A program made the position numbers and the translations under genes. Below the pieces are notes generated by a model. It had not been told where the DNA came from and did no database searches. It saw only the letters and a list, made by a program, of their open reading frames with translations. Positions 42,020 to 50,907 of a stretch of 64,000 bases of DNA are shown here, one piece after another; position 1 is the stretch's first letter, and every line of letters begins with the position of its first letter. The stretch is from Mycobacteroides salmoniphilum (GTDB lineage Bacteria; Actinomycetota; Actinomycetes; Mycobacteriales; Mycobacteriaceae), in assembly GCF_004924335.1 (NCBI RefSeq), contig NZ_CP024633.1:3720001-3784000 (forward strand), written 5' to 3'.

Positions 42020-42069
42020 CATTGCGATTAGCGACGGGCATACAGCTTTCTCATTTTCACTCCAAGAAA

Positions 42070-42594
42070 TCAGCAACGCGTCCGCAACGATGCAGCCAAG
42101 GAACAACACTGAGAAAGAGCGGCGCCATTACCGCCGTCTACCGGACCGTCTGACTTCCAGACCAGGCTGTCACCTTGAGCCCACGGGTCCATGAAGAGGC
42201 ACTCCTTGTCAAGGAGATATGCGTGCGGCCCAGATATGGCTACCGATGCGCGCGGCGCCAACGACCATTTCTGGCATGACGCCGGGGCCGGCATGATCGG
42301 CGCCAACGCCAATTGACCCGACATATCCGAGACTCGCGACTTCGCGTCGAGGAGACTCGACGCCGCCCACCATCGAGACGAGCCGCGATAGCAGTCAATT
42401 CGTAGATCCGCTACGCCATCGGTCCTGAGCGTCAAGGTAAACACCCTTGGGTCAGGCACCGGCGTCACGCTTCCACCGTCGGGCGGCACGATCGCCAGCA
42501 ACTGCCAGTTAGTGCCGACGAGATAGCCAGCTAAATCAGATGACGAGCAGCCCATCAGAAGCAGCACCACCGCCACGGTCAGCACGCATTTCAC
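42070..42594 (-). CDS. META/HslJ-like lipoprotein
   Basis: About 174 residues. The N-terminal hydrophobic segment ends in the lipobox LLMGC (VKCVLTVAVVLLLMGCSSS), and the mature part begins with the META/HslJ-like GYLVGTNWQLLAI, followed by TLTLRTDGVADLRIDCYRGS. The start is taken as GTG 42594, which gives a proper lipoprotein signal; the frame extends to 42675. It lies downstream of the coiled-coil, mmpL and mmpS genes and is probably the last gene of that operon. The C-terminal tail has an odd CC pair and a terminal cysteine. Confidence 0.7.
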   Translation of the reverse strand: MKCVLTVAVVLLLMGCSSSDLAGYLVGTNWQLLAIVPPDGGSVTPVPDPRVFTLTLRTDGVADLRIDCYRGSSRWWAASSLLDAKSRVSDMSGQLALAPIMPAPASCQKWSLAPRASVAISGPHAYLLDKECLFMDPWAQGDSLVWKSDGPVDGGNGAALSQCCSLAASLRTRC

Positions 42595-42665
42595 CGGTAG
42601 TCGATCCCGCCCACGGGCGGCACGTCCAGCCCCTGAACGAACAGATCTGCCGATCGATGGCGTCC

Positions 42666-43043
42666 TCAAGCCCATCTGCTCTCATCGGGGCCAGCGCGGC
42701 CTGACGAAACTGAAAATTGCGTGCGTAGCGCCCTGACTGTTCTATACATTGCCGAGCTAGTCGCCGACAAGGGTGCTGCCGCGGTCTCGCCGGCCGCGAC
42801 CACGCGTTCGGCCGGGCCAATGATGCGGTCAATACTCTGCAGCGTTTTGTTGGCGTGTGACAGAGTTTCATCAACCTCGTCCAACGAATTGTTCAACCTG
42901 GCAAGAACGCTACTCACAGCGGCCAACACGCTGAGCACGTTCGCTAGTAGGATATCAATCTGGTCAATGACTTTATTAATATGGAGAAATGTGTCTGCGA
43001 TCCATCGTAACCGCTTCCGGTTGCGTGGTTTCTGATTCTCCAT
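42666..43043 (-). CDS. small coiled-coil protein in the mmpSL operon
   Basis: A 125-residue helical protein. A basic N-terminus (MENQKPRNRKRLRW) is followed by long heptad-patterned helices (ADTFLHINKVIDQIDILLAN, then LARLNNSLDEVDETLSHANK). It resembles no named domain I know, but has the look of a DUF948-like coiled coil. It starts 9 nt after the mmpL stop and so probably belongs to the transporter operon. A role as a periplasmic or membrane adaptor is inference; no signal peptide is evident. Confidence 0.65.
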   Translation of the reverse strand: MENQKPRNRKRLRWIADTFLHINKVIDQIDILLANVLSVLAAVSSVLARLNNSLDEVDETLSHANKTLQSIDRIIGPAERVVAAGETAAAPLSATSSAMYRTVRALRTQFSVSSGRAGPDESRWA

Positions 43044-43052
43044 TGTTGGCCT

Positions 43053-45875
43053 CTATCCAGCTTCCGAGTGGTGTATCCGGGTAAGTGCCGAGAATGGAAG
43101 CGGCCACCAGAAACTTCTTCCGAGAATTACCGCAATGGTGGGGACGGTGAAAGTCCGCACGATGAAGGTATCGATTACCAGGCCAATGCCGATGGTCGAG
43201 CCAACCTGAGCGACATTGATCAGGCTGGAACCGAGCATCGCGAACATCGTCATCGCGAACACCATGCCGGCAGTGGTGACAACACCGCCGGTACCGGCGA
43301 CTGATCTGATCACCCCGGTCTTAATTCCAGCGCCCATTTCTTCCCTAAACCTGGAGGCGATCAGGAGATTGTAGTCTGCGCCCACCGACACCAGAATTGC
43401 GAAGACCGCAACGGGAATTGACCAGTGGAGCTGGACCCCAAGGACATGTTGCCATATGACCAAGCTGATCCCCATCGTAGAGCCGAAGGACAAGAGCACC
43501 GACCCGATGACAACGAATGTGGCGACCACGCTGCGCAACAATAGAATGACCACCGTCAATATCACAGTCAGTGCGCCGACGAGAACGATTTTCTCGTCGC
43601 GGTTGAGGATAGTATGCATATCCCCCATCAGCGCACCAGGACCAGCAACGCTGACGACACTGCCCTCCAAGGGAGTTCCCTTGAGAGCTATTTTCATTTG
43701 CACAGCGAGCTCACGCGCGCGTTTCTGCCCTTCCGTGCTGTAGCTACTACTCTTCCCGGCGACGATCATCCGGGTGGTAGTCCCATCCTTGGAGAACAGC
43801 AAGTGCAGATATGGAGTGAACCGAGGATCGGAAAGTAACCGAGCCGGAAAATAGAAATAGTCACCGGTTCCTGCACTGCTTCTACCGATGTCTTGCATAA
43901 CTGCAGTGACGGTATCGACTTGAGAAGCTAGCTGCGACAGTACGGCGTTGGTAGAAGTCGCCATTTCGTGCATCTGCGTCATAGATTCCAGCATCACAGG
44001 AAGCGCCTGAGCGGACTTGACCACACTGCCACTGAGCGAGTTCGAGGTGCGCAAAAGCTGCTGGACGTTGGATGCGAGACTACTGATGCTGTCAAAATTC
44101 GACAGGGCGCTGCGCGCTCCCGCACATAAGACATCGTCGGCGCAATTCTGCTGGGAATCGACCGACGTCCGCACGGGCTCGATAACTGGGCCTAATGCTC
44201 GCATGCCGTCCTTTAGCTGCTTCAACCCATTTTGAATTGGCACCGATATGGCGGCTAAACGTTGTGCTCCCTGCTGGGCAGCTTGGAGTTGCTCCCGCAG
44301 GCCGTCGATGGTGGCGATCGTGGATGCGAGATTGTCGGTGAGGTGCCGGAGCTGCCGTGACCGTTCTGTAAGAAGGACCGAATTCTGGGCCGCGAGAGAG
44401 CCCGCAAGGCCGACACTATATGTCAGCGACGCCTGATCCAGCGGGACACCCAGAGGGCGAGTAAGCCACTGCACTGACGTCACATCAGGCATTTGATTCA
44501 GGCGCTGAGCGGATTTTTCGAGCACGGCGATATCAGCTGAATTCCGCAGGTCATGTGGCGCCTGGATAAGCACCATATCTGGGTACATCTGACCCAAGGG
44601 AAAATGCTTTTCCGCTGCCATCAAGCCTGCGGCACTCGGCATGTTCTTGGGCACGAACTGTAACTCATCGTAGTTATAGGACGCCGTGGGAATGACGAGC
44701 ATGAAGAGGATCAGCAAGACGAAGGTGCCTGCAAAGATGGGTTTGGGCCACCGGGCGATCCGCACACCCATGCGGCGCCAGAATTTCGCGCTCGATGCAG
44801 TCTTCTTCGGCTCGAATAGACCGAAGCGCCGCGCCCCGATCAACAAAACCGCTGGTGTCACCGTTACCGCAGACGCGACCGTGAACAATATTCCGACTGC
44901 GCACGGCAACCCCAAGGATCGCAGCATTTCCAGCTGCGTCAGGTTCATACAGCTTAGTGCGCCCGCGACTGTGGCACCCGAAGCAAGGACTACTGGAGCC
45001 ACACCCCGATAACTCGCACGGAATGCTTCGTCGACGCTCAACCCGTTACGGCGGCCCTCCTGGTAGCGCCCGATAAAGAAAATTGAATAGTCGGTCCCGG
45101 CTCCGAGCATCAGCGCGAGCATTACCGCGTTTGTGAGCATTGACGTCGGCAATAGGTCCGCCTCAGTGAGCAGACCCACTACCGCAGAGGCAACACCAAC
45201 TGCGGCACCGACTGAGAGGAAGGGCAAGATCGCTACCAATAATGACCGGTAGACGAGGAGAAGAAGGGCGCCAACGAGAAATACCGATACCACACCGACT
45301 ACCAGGACGTCGTGTAATAGTGAGCCCACTTGGTCGACGGCGGCCTGACTGAGGCCAGTCGCATAAACCGTAATGCCAGCCGGTTTAGGTATCGCGTCGA
45401 GCAGTGTCTGGACAGCCTTGACAGACTCAAATGCCATGGGGCTTCCAACATCTCCCTCCAGCTGCACCTGGGCCAAAGCCACCTGCTTGTCCGGGCTTTC
45501 GCTGAGCTGGGAAAGTTGGGGGTCTGACCACATATCAAGTGCTGATTGGACGTGTCTGGCGTCAGATCTCAGCCGCTGCATGAGTTGGGCACGGAAGGCG
45601 CGATCAGCGTCGCTAAACGGCGTGCCCTTCTCGACGATGATCACGGTGGTGTTGTTAGAGGAAGATTCGTCGAAGGCTTCCCCCATCCGCTTGAGGGCCT
45701 GTCCAGACTGCGTGCTGGTAGGGATTATCGGACTGCTGTGAGTCAGGATGAGTTGCTCGACTGACGGCGCAGCAGCAAAGAGGCCGACTGCACCGAACAT
45801 CCAAATCCCCACGATGGGGATCGCGAACCGATCAATGAGGGTCGCGATTCTTGCAAACACAGGGCTGTCATGCAC
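43053..45875 (-). CDS. MmpL-family RND transporter
   Basis: A 940-residue RND/MMPL transporter: a membrane helix at the N-terminus, a large extracytoplasmic loop, a helix cluster containing MLGAGTDYSIFFIGRYQEG, a second large loop with coiled-coil character (residues about 480-660), and the second helix cluster with VSVGADYNLLIASRFREEMG. The two GxDY/ADY sites are the proton-relay positions. MmpL proteins export lipids, siderophores or drugs. It follows mmpS by 12 nt and is divergent from a TetR gene. The third codon positions are noticeably less GC-rich than in flanking genes. Confidence 0.95.
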   Translation of the reverse strand: MHDSPVFARIATLIDRFAIPIVGIWMFGAVGLFAAAPSVEQLILTHSSPIIPTSTQSGQALKRMGEAFDESSSNNTTVIIVEKGTPFSDADRAFRAQLMQRLRSDARHVQSALDMWSDPQLSQLSESPDKQVALAQVQLEGDVGSPMAFESVKAVQTLLDAIPKPAGITVYATGLSQAAVDQVGSLLHDVLVVGVVSVFLVGALLLLVYRSLLVAILPFLSVGAAVGVASAVVGLLTEADLLPTSMLTNAVMLALMLGAGTDYSIFFIGRYQEGRRNGLSVDEAFRASYRGVAPVVLASGATVAGALSCMNLTQLEMLRSLGLPCAVGILFTVASAVTVTPAVLLIGARRFGLFEPKKTASSAKFWRRMGVRIARWPKPIFAGTFVLLILFMLVIPTASYNYDELQFVPKNMPSAAGLMAAEKHFPLGQMYPDMVLIQAPHDLRNSADIAVLEKSAQRLNQMPDVTSVQWLTRPLGVPLDQASLTYSVGLAGSLAAQNSVLLTERSRQLRHLTDNLASTIATIDGLREQLQAAQQGAQRLAAISVPIQNGLKQLKDGMRALGPVIEPVRTSVDSQQNCADDVLCAGARSALSNFDSISSLASNVQQLLRTSNSLSGSVVKSAQALPVMLESMTQMHEMATSTNAVLSQLASQVDTVTAVMQDIGRSSAGTGDYFYFPARLLSDPRFTPYLHLLFSKDGTTTRMIVAGKSSSYSTEGQKRARELAVQMKIALKGTPLEGSVVSVAGPGALMGDMHTILNRDEKIVLVGALTVILTVVILLLRSVVATFVVIGSVLLSFGSTMGISLVIWQHVLGVQLHWSIPVAVFAILVSVGADYNLLIASRFREEMGAGIKTGVIRSVAGTGGVVTTAGMVFAMTMFAMLGSSLINVAQVGSTIGIGLVIDTFIVRTFTVPTIAVILGRSFWWPLPFSALTRIHHSEAG

Positions 45876-45887
45876 GGTTGTCCACCT

Positions 45888-46373
45888 CTATGGCGTGAGC
45901 TTCTGGAATGCCAGCAGGTTGCAGCTGACGGACGGGTTGGCACCTGAATCGGATTTCTCGTCAGCCACCTGGCCGTCGACCCTGATGCGGCAGGTGACCG
46001 TGTCAGCGAGCGATAACGCGGTCACTCCCGCAGCGAATGCAAGATCATCGGTGGTGAGCCCAGTGCGCCAGGGAGCAGCGCCGGAATACAGGCGGGACTG
46101 CCCGCCCCCGTCCAAATAGGAGACGGTGACGGGGTGGCCGGCGGTCGTGCCGACCTCGTATGTCACCTTTTTAGGTGTTGACAGGGTCAAAGCCGCTCTT
46201 GCCGGTTCCACGGGCGTCTCGAGCACGGGTAAAGCCACCTGCTTGGCCGTGAGCACATAGGTGACCGCTGCGATCCAGACAGCTACCAGCAGCGGATAGA
46301 CACACAATTCGCGTCTTAGGGCGCTACGTGTTAGCACGTCCCTGCCGCTGACCTGTCCTTCAGCCACAAACAT
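45888..46373 (-). CDS. MmpS-family accessory protein
   Basis: About 161 residues: one N-terminal membrane segment (YPLLVAVWIAAVTYVLTA) and an extracytoplasmic beta domain with VTYEVGTTAGHPVTVSYLD and the two conserved cysteines (VTCRI and VSCNLLAF) typical of MmpS4/MmpS5. It assists the MmpL transporter 12 nt downstream. The start is uncertain: ATGs at 46433, 46403 and 46373 are in frame, and the upstream part overlaps an MCE remnant. The first ~20 residues look unlike other MmpS proteins. Confidence 0.85.
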   Translation of the reverse strand: MFVAEGQVSGRDVLTRSALRRELCVYPLLVAVWIAAVTYVLTAKQVALPVLETPVEPARAALTLSTPKKVTYEVGTTAGHPVTVSYLDGGGQSRLYSGAAPWRTGLTTDDLAFAAGVTALSLADTVTCRIRVDGQVADEKSDSGANPSVSCNLLAFQKLTP

Positions 46374-46506
46374 CGGTGAATACCGCCGTATACGTCGTAG
46401 CATCGCCAGCAACTTCACGACGCAATGTCGCATCCACCAGCCACGTCACTGCCAACGCAACAACCGCGAAAACGACCGATCCAATCAACGGCCCGGTGAC
46501 CTTCAT
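46360..46506 (-). pseudogene. MCE-family N-terminal fragment
   Basis: The frame MKVTGPLIGSVVFAVVALAV followed by TWLVDATLRRE and TTYTAVFTDVCG closely matches the start of mammalian-cell-entry (MCE) proteins: a basic start, a membrane helix, then the TYxAxFTDVSGL motif. Immediately after FTDVCG a TGA interrupts where the family continues LRxGxxV; the next codons in frame read RTGQ, as if the leucine codon had lost a base. The rest of an MCE protein is missing and the fragment runs into the mmpS start. I read it as the end of a deleted mce gene. Confidence 0.6.
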
Positions 46507-46737
46507 GAGTTGCCCGACCGGTTCGGCATTGTCCTTGCAACGCAGTATCTTCGCTCGTTTGTGTGCGGCTCGCTTCGCTCCACTCGGTTCCGTCGCCAGG
46601 GCCGTGAATACTGCCTCGTTTCTGCTGACGACCGCGAAGCCACACGAGACCACCACGGACTACCCCACTGCCGCTACCAATGAACATCCGGACTCCGCTA
46701 CAGATCGACGGGCGCGATGGCTAACAGTCTGCACACT

Positions 46738-46773
46738 AACGTGAAGACGTTAATAAGTCTATAAATCATTAAC
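46738..46773. promoter_or_regulatory. inverted repeats between mmpS and tetR
   Basis: An AT-rich patch with AACGT-GAAG-ACGTT (46738-46751) and the overlapping repeat GTTAAT...ATTAAC (arms 46749-46754 and 46768-46773). It lies 16-51 nt before the tetR ATG, a likely TetR operator controlling both directions. Confidence 0.5.
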
Positions 46774-46788
46774 ATTCTACGTTATCGC

Positions 46789-47406
46789 ATGTGGCAGACT
46801 GTTTACGTGGCGATAGGGCCGAACGATGAGACAGGCGAGAAGATCCTCGACGCCGTCATAAGGGTGTGGCAATCATTCGGCGTGAAGCGCATCTCGATCG
46901 ACATGATCGCCCGCGAGGCGGGTGTCTCTCACATGAGTTTGTACCGCCGCTGGGCAGGCAAGAACGACCTGATCATGGCGGCAGGAATCCGTGAAGTCGA
47001 ACGCATCATGGAACAGTGCGATGAACGCGTCGCGGCAGTGGATAGTGACGAGGAGGCGGTCGTAGAGTCCTTCACCACCGTGTATTGCCTGGTGCGCAGC
47101 CATCCGCTCTACATACGTGAGATGAGCACCGAACCCGAAGGAATCCTTCCGTACGTCACCATTCTGGCGGATCCGGCCATCCAGATGGGCGTGGAATACG
47201 GTGTATGCCTGCGTGATTGGAGTGATCCTCCGGAGAATCTTCCCGAGGTGGTCGAACTCGGCGTACGCGTCGTGCAGTCTCTACTATTGACGCCGCCAAC
47301 CCAAGTATCGCTAGATACCGAAGAAGAAGTTCGCGCCTACGCGCGCCGTGTACTGGTTCCGTTGTACAGACGGATCACCGACCCGGCACACACCCCAGTT
47401 GGCTGA
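46789..47406 (+). CDS. TetR-family regulator, divergent from mmpS/mmpL
   Basis: A 205-residue TetR protein with HTH KRISIDMIAREAGVSHMSLY followed by RRWAGKNDLIMAAG, and a helical ligand-binding domain. The ATG at 46789 gives a short N-terminal extension; an in-frame GTG at 46807 would also work. TetR genes divergent from mmpS/mmpL pairs commonly repress the transporter. AT-rich inverted repeats just upstream could be its operator. Confidence 0.9.
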   Translation: MWQTVYVAIGPNDETGEKILDAVIRVWQSFGVKRISIDMIAREAGVSHMSLYRRWAGKNDLIMAAGIREVERIMEQCDERVAAVDSDEEAVVESFTTVYCLVRSHPLYIREMSTEPEGILPYVTILADPAIQMGVEYGVCLRDWSDPPENLPEVVELGVRVVQSLLLTPPTQVSLDTEEEVRAYARRVLVPLYRRITDPAHTPVG

Positions 47407-47420
47407 GCTTCCGAGGCGCA

Positions 47421-47750
47421 GCGCGGAACAAGCGAACAGTCCCTAGCACCCCATTCACACGTGACGGGCGGCGCTATGCCGTCGGCGGAGTACCCGGATC
47501 GGCCTGGATCGCCAACGCACGCAAGGCCAAAGAGGGCACCCTGACACAGGGGCGCCACACCCAACGGATACGCATTGTCGAGCTGTCACCCGAGGACTCC
47601 CGCCCGGTGCTACGCGCGTTTCCGATCGAGGTACCCACGGGAGTCGGCTTCATCCGAAACGCCGGGCTGGTCAAGGAGGGCACCCCGGATGAGTTCGAGG
47701 CGCTCGCCGGGATCGCCGCCGTATTCCGGTTGGATCCGCTGGACGGCTAG
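47421..47750 (+). pseudogene. truncated F420-dependent nitroreductase-type gene
   Basis: The plus-strand frame ending at TAG 47748-47750 reads GRRYAVGGVPGSAWIANARK, KEGTLTQGR and PTGVGFIRNAGLVKEGTPDE, the C-terminal two thirds of a deazaflavin-dependent nitroreductase (Ddn/DUF385 type). No start codon or ribosome site is found before it, and the N-terminal part is missing; the frame runs into the tetR stop. It is a 5'-truncated remnant at the edge of the mmpSL insert. Confidence 0.65.
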
Positions 47751-47763
47751 ACCCTCGTCACAG

Positions 47764-48936
47764 CTAATCATCAACGAGGGCGTGGCCCGGATGCAGAATC
47801 CGGGATTGGTTACCGCCGTTGCGCTTTGCCTCATACATGGCCTGGTCGGCACAGGCGGTCAGCACATCGATCGCCTGCTGTGAAGTCGCTGACGCGACGC
47901 TCGCGACCGCCTGCGCCGCCACACCAACACTCGCGGTCACGGCGATGCCCGCCGGCTCGGAAGTCCTCACGGCCTCCCTGAGCCTGGCGGCGAAATCCGC
48001 GACAGACTCCGCCGGACACACCGTCGCCACGAGGAATTCCTCACCGCCTGAGCGGCCCACCAGGTTCCCCCGAATCGTCTCCGCAGCAAGCGCCTTGGCC
48101 AGCTCGACGAGTACTCGATCGCCCGTCCCGTGGCCGTGCCGGTCATTGATCGACTTGAACCGATCGATATCGATGATGGCGACGGCGATGACTAGGTCGC
48201 CTTCCAACCTGTACTTGCGCGTCAACCCGCTGTGCAAGCGCTTCCACTCGCCGAAGATGCCCCGGCGATTGAGGAGACCCGTGAGCGGATCACGCTGCGC
48301 GGCAAGCGCGTCCAGGCGCACCACCGCGATCCCGAACTGAATGACCACGGGTATCAACACCACCACCAGCAGCATGCTCGTCACCTTGACCAACGCAGTC
48401 ATCGCCGCGCCTACCGTGCCCTCGGCGAACAGGCGCGACGACAGCGCCAGGATCATCGGGCCGCACCACGCGACATGCGCCACCAGCAGCCGGTTTCCCA
48501 GGAAGAAGCTGACGTACGCCCCGACCGGGGTAAACAGCACCGTTCCCACCAGACCTGCCAGTGGATCGGAGTCCTGCCAGCAGGCAATCGCGATCCCGAC
48601 GTCCGCGAAGGCGACGAATGCCACCGCCTCGCGCAGGGACGGCCACGGCCCCACCGCCCAGCGCACCGCCCAACCCAACGCCCCCACGGCACACACGCCG
48701 ACAATGACGCGGCCCGCTGTGCTCCGGGGCCCGGTGTCGCTGAACTGCAACGCGACGCAGATCGCCGCGAAGATCAACGCATATCCGCCGATGAGGTTGC
48801 GGACGGTCCGGTCAAGCTTTCGATCGCGTAGGAAGGACCGCAACCAGCCCGTGGGAACCGGCTCGGTCCACCACTGGAGCAGAAAAATCATCCAGGCGGT
48901 GGAACGGACGTACGCGACAACTTTCTTCAGCGGCAT
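47764..48936 (-). CDS. membrane diguanylate cyclase (GGDEF)
   Basis: A 390-residue protein with about six N-terminal hydrophobic segments (residues about 45-210) and a C-terminal GGDEF domain: [28 protein letters not shown], and the active-site signature GRSGGEEFLV. The inhibitory RxxD position is not conserved (IRGN). Its layout parallels the cyclase at 35130-36236, with the same LNRRG region, so the two are probably paralogues of one MASE-like family. It starts 1 nt after the pirin stop (48937), so the pirin and this cyclase form one operon. Confidence 0.9.
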   Translation of the reverse strand: MPLKKVVAYVRSTAWMIFLLQWWTEPVPTGWLRSFLRDRKLDRTVRNLIGGYALIFAAICVALQFSDTGPRSTAGRVIVGVCAVGALGWAVRWAVGPWPSLREAVAFVAFADVGIAIACWQDSDPLAGLVGTVLFTPVGAYVSFFLGNRLLVAHVAWCGPMILALSSRLFAEGTVGAAMTALVKVTSMLLVVVLIPVVIQFGIAVVRLDALAAQRDPLTGLLNRRGIFGEWKRLHSGLTRKYRLEGDLVIAVAIIDIDRFKSINDRHGHGTGDRVLVELAKALAAETIRGNLVGRSGGEEFLVATVCPAESVADFAARLREAVRTSEPAGIAVTASVGVAAQAVASVASATSQQAIDVLTACADQAMYEAKRNGGNQSRILHPGHALVDD

Positions 48937-49944
48937 CTAAATCCCCGGATTGGCGGTCGGTGCATTGCGCCTCGGAACCATCCGGACGGTCGGCAGCGGC
49001 GGTGCGGGCAGGCGAGCCACCGCACCCACGTAGCCCTCCACGTGGCCAAAGCGTTCCGACTCGGCTTGCCACTCCTTCCGGAATTCCGCGATCTCGTCGT
49101 GGTCGCGGCCAACGAAGTTCCACCACATGACGATCTGCTCACCGAACGGCTCGCCACCTAACAGAATCGCCCGCGCCAGCGAATCTGTCGGGTTGAGCAC
49201 GGCGAGTTGTTCGACTCCGGTGCCGACATAGCCCAGCTCGCCTCGCGACAACCTGGAGCCGGACAACTCGACGGCCTCGGTATCCACCAGCAGCCCATGC
49301 TCAAATTCGGGATCGATATCGAGTCGCACCATGCTCCGCGGCGCCAGCAGCAGTTCGGCGCCGAGCAGGGGAGTCGCGCTACGCACCGGCGACACTTGTC
49401 CCGCCAAGGTTCCCAGGAACACTCGCAAGGTCACCCCGCCGGCCTCGACGGCCGCTGGTGCGTAATGTTGGAAATCGCTTGCCACATCACGGTATTCGTC
49501 GGGTAAGGCCACCCACAGCTGCACACCGTGCAGCGTGGTGGTCTGGGCGGTCGACACCTCGGAATGGCAAATACCACGACCACCGGTCATCAGATTCAGC
49601 TCGCCAGGGCGCACCATCGCGTGCACCCCGTTACTGTCGCGATGCTCTATCTCCCCGCTGAACAACCAGCTCACCGTCTGCAGACCGGTATGCGGATGAG
49701 GTGCCACGTCCATCCCGCCGGTGGATGTGATGTCGTCAGGACCGTAATGATCGGCAAAGCACCAGGCGCCGATCAGCGATCGCCCCGCCTGGGGCAGGGT
49801 CCGCAGCACCGTCATCGCGCGCGGTCCACCGAGCGGAACCTCTCGCGGAGTAAGTATTTCGACCACCGGGCGCCCGGACCCGTCGCGAGGACACGGGCCA
49901 ACCTCGCATCGGGTTTCCGATGGCGTGATCTCGGTATTGCTCAT
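48937..49944 (-). CDS. pirin-family protein
   Basis: A 335-residue bicupin of the pirin family. The N-terminal cupin holds the iron-site histidines in VAPHPHTGLQTVSWLFSGE and IEHRDSNG, followed by GRGICHSEV. Pirins act as quercetin dioxygenases or redox-linked regulators. The start MSNTEI at 49944 is preferred to 49983 because the upstream segment is not conserved in style. It is divergent from the acetyltransferase gene by 49 nt and leads into the diguanylate cyclase gene. Confidence 0.93.
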   Translation of the reverse strand: MSNTEITPSETRCEVGPCPRDGSGRPVVEILTPREVPLGGPRAMTVLRTLPQAGRSLIGAWCFADHYGPDDITSTGGMDVAPHPHTGLQTVSWLFSGEIEHRDSNGVHAMVRPGELNLMTGGRGICHSEVSTAQTTTLHGVQLWVALPDEYRDVASDFQHYAPAAVEAGGVTLRVFLGTLAGQVSPVRSATPLLGAELLLAPRSMVRLDIDPEFEHGLLVDTEAVELSGSRLSRGELGYVGTGVEQLAVLNPTDSLARAILLGGEPFGEQIVMWWNFVGRDHDEIAEFRKEWQAESERFGHVEGYVGAVARLPAPPLPTVRMVPRRNAPTANPGI

Positions 49945-49993
49945 GTGGTTCATCATCGACTGTGTGCACTGCGCGTGCGGCATAGTTGGTCAC

Positions 49994-50344
49994 ATGGACG
50001 GATCCGAACCAGCGCCCACGGTCGCCGACGCACCCGACGCACACCGCTTCGAAATCACAGCCGATGGCGAACTCGCCGGATTCACTGAATACCTCGATAA
50101 GTCCCTAGCGGGCACGGCCGTGCGAATTTTCTATCACACCGAAATCGATGAAAAATTCGGCGGACGCGGTCTCGCCGGAACACTGGTGCAGTCCGCGCTG
50201 ACGTCGACGCGGGTGACTGGGCGCAGGGTCATCCCCGTATGCCCGTACGTCCGAAAATTTGTCGGTAAGCATCACGAATTCGACGACATCGTCGGGCCAG
50301 TCACTGCGCAAGCGCTGGAAGCCGTCCAGGCCCACCAGCCATGA
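49994..50344 (+). CDS. GNAT-like N-acetyltransferase (COG2388)
   Basis: A 116-residue short acetyltransferase of the COG2388/YjdJ type: a beta start (HRFEITADGELAGFTEYLD), then YHTEIDEKFGGRGLAGTLVQ with the acetyl-CoA loop GRGLAGTL, and the C-terminal VIPVCPYVRKFVGKHHEF. Such minimal GNATs have unknown substrates. The ATG at 49994 is fixed by the short gap to the divergent pirin gene. It overlaps the AhpD-like gene by ATGA (50341-50344), so the two are coupled. Confidence 0.85.
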   Translation: MDGSEPAPTVADAPDAHRFEITADGELAGFTEYLDKSLAGTAVRIFYHTEIDEKFGGRGLAGTLVQSALTSTRVTGRRVIPVCPYVRKFVGKHHEFDDIVGPVTAQALEAVQAHQP

Positions 50345-50799
50345 CGGAGCATCGTGTCTACATCGACAAGCAAACTCCGTCCGTCTACCAGGGGCTGACC
50401 AAGACCGCTGCCGAGCTGCGCACCCGGGCCACTGAGGCCGGACTCTCGCGAACAACGTTGGAATTGGTCAACATTCGAGTCTCTCAGCTCAACCGTTGCC
50501 TGTTCTGCCTCGATCTACACACCCGCGTCGCGCTGGAGGAGGGCGAGTCCACTCAGCGAATCGCCGTGCTGCCGGTGTGGCAGGAGGCCGAGCTGTTCAG
50601 CGATGTGGAGCGTTCGGCGCTGACAATCGCCGAAGCAGTGACGGAGGTAGCCGATCGCCACCTCACCGACGAGCAGTACGCCGCCGCGCGTGAACACCTC
50701 TCCGATGATCAGATATCGGTGCTGGTGTGGTCGGCCATCATGATCAACACCTTCAACCGGATCTCGATTCTGAGTCGCCACCCGATCACGAGGCGCTGA
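50341..50799 (+). CDS. AhpD-like carboxymuconolactone decarboxylase-family protein
   Basis: A 152-residue AhpD-fold protein with the redox CxxC in LNRCLFCLDLHTRVAL and the family helices LELVNIRVSQ and AIMINTFNRISILSR. The CxxC plus downstream histidine fits an alkylhydroperoxidase-type thiol redox centre. It is translationally coupled to the upstream acetyltransferase gene and divergent from the pirin/cyclase genes, a small redox-linked neighbourhood. Confidence 0.9.
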   Translation: MTEHRVYIDKQTPSVYQGLTKTAAELRTRATEAGLSRTTLELVNIRVSQLNRCLFCLDLHTRVALEEGESTQRIAVLPVWQEAELFSDVERSALTIAEAVTEVADRHLTDEQYAAAREHLSDDQISVLVWSAIMINTFNRISILSRHPITRR

Positions 50800-50907
50800 C
50801 ACCCGATCGCATGGGGCGGGAATACAACGGAAGCACCATGGGTTAGATTTCATGAGCCAGAGTAATGAACTGGTTACACAGTTATCTCACGGGGAAGGTA
50901 TTCGACG

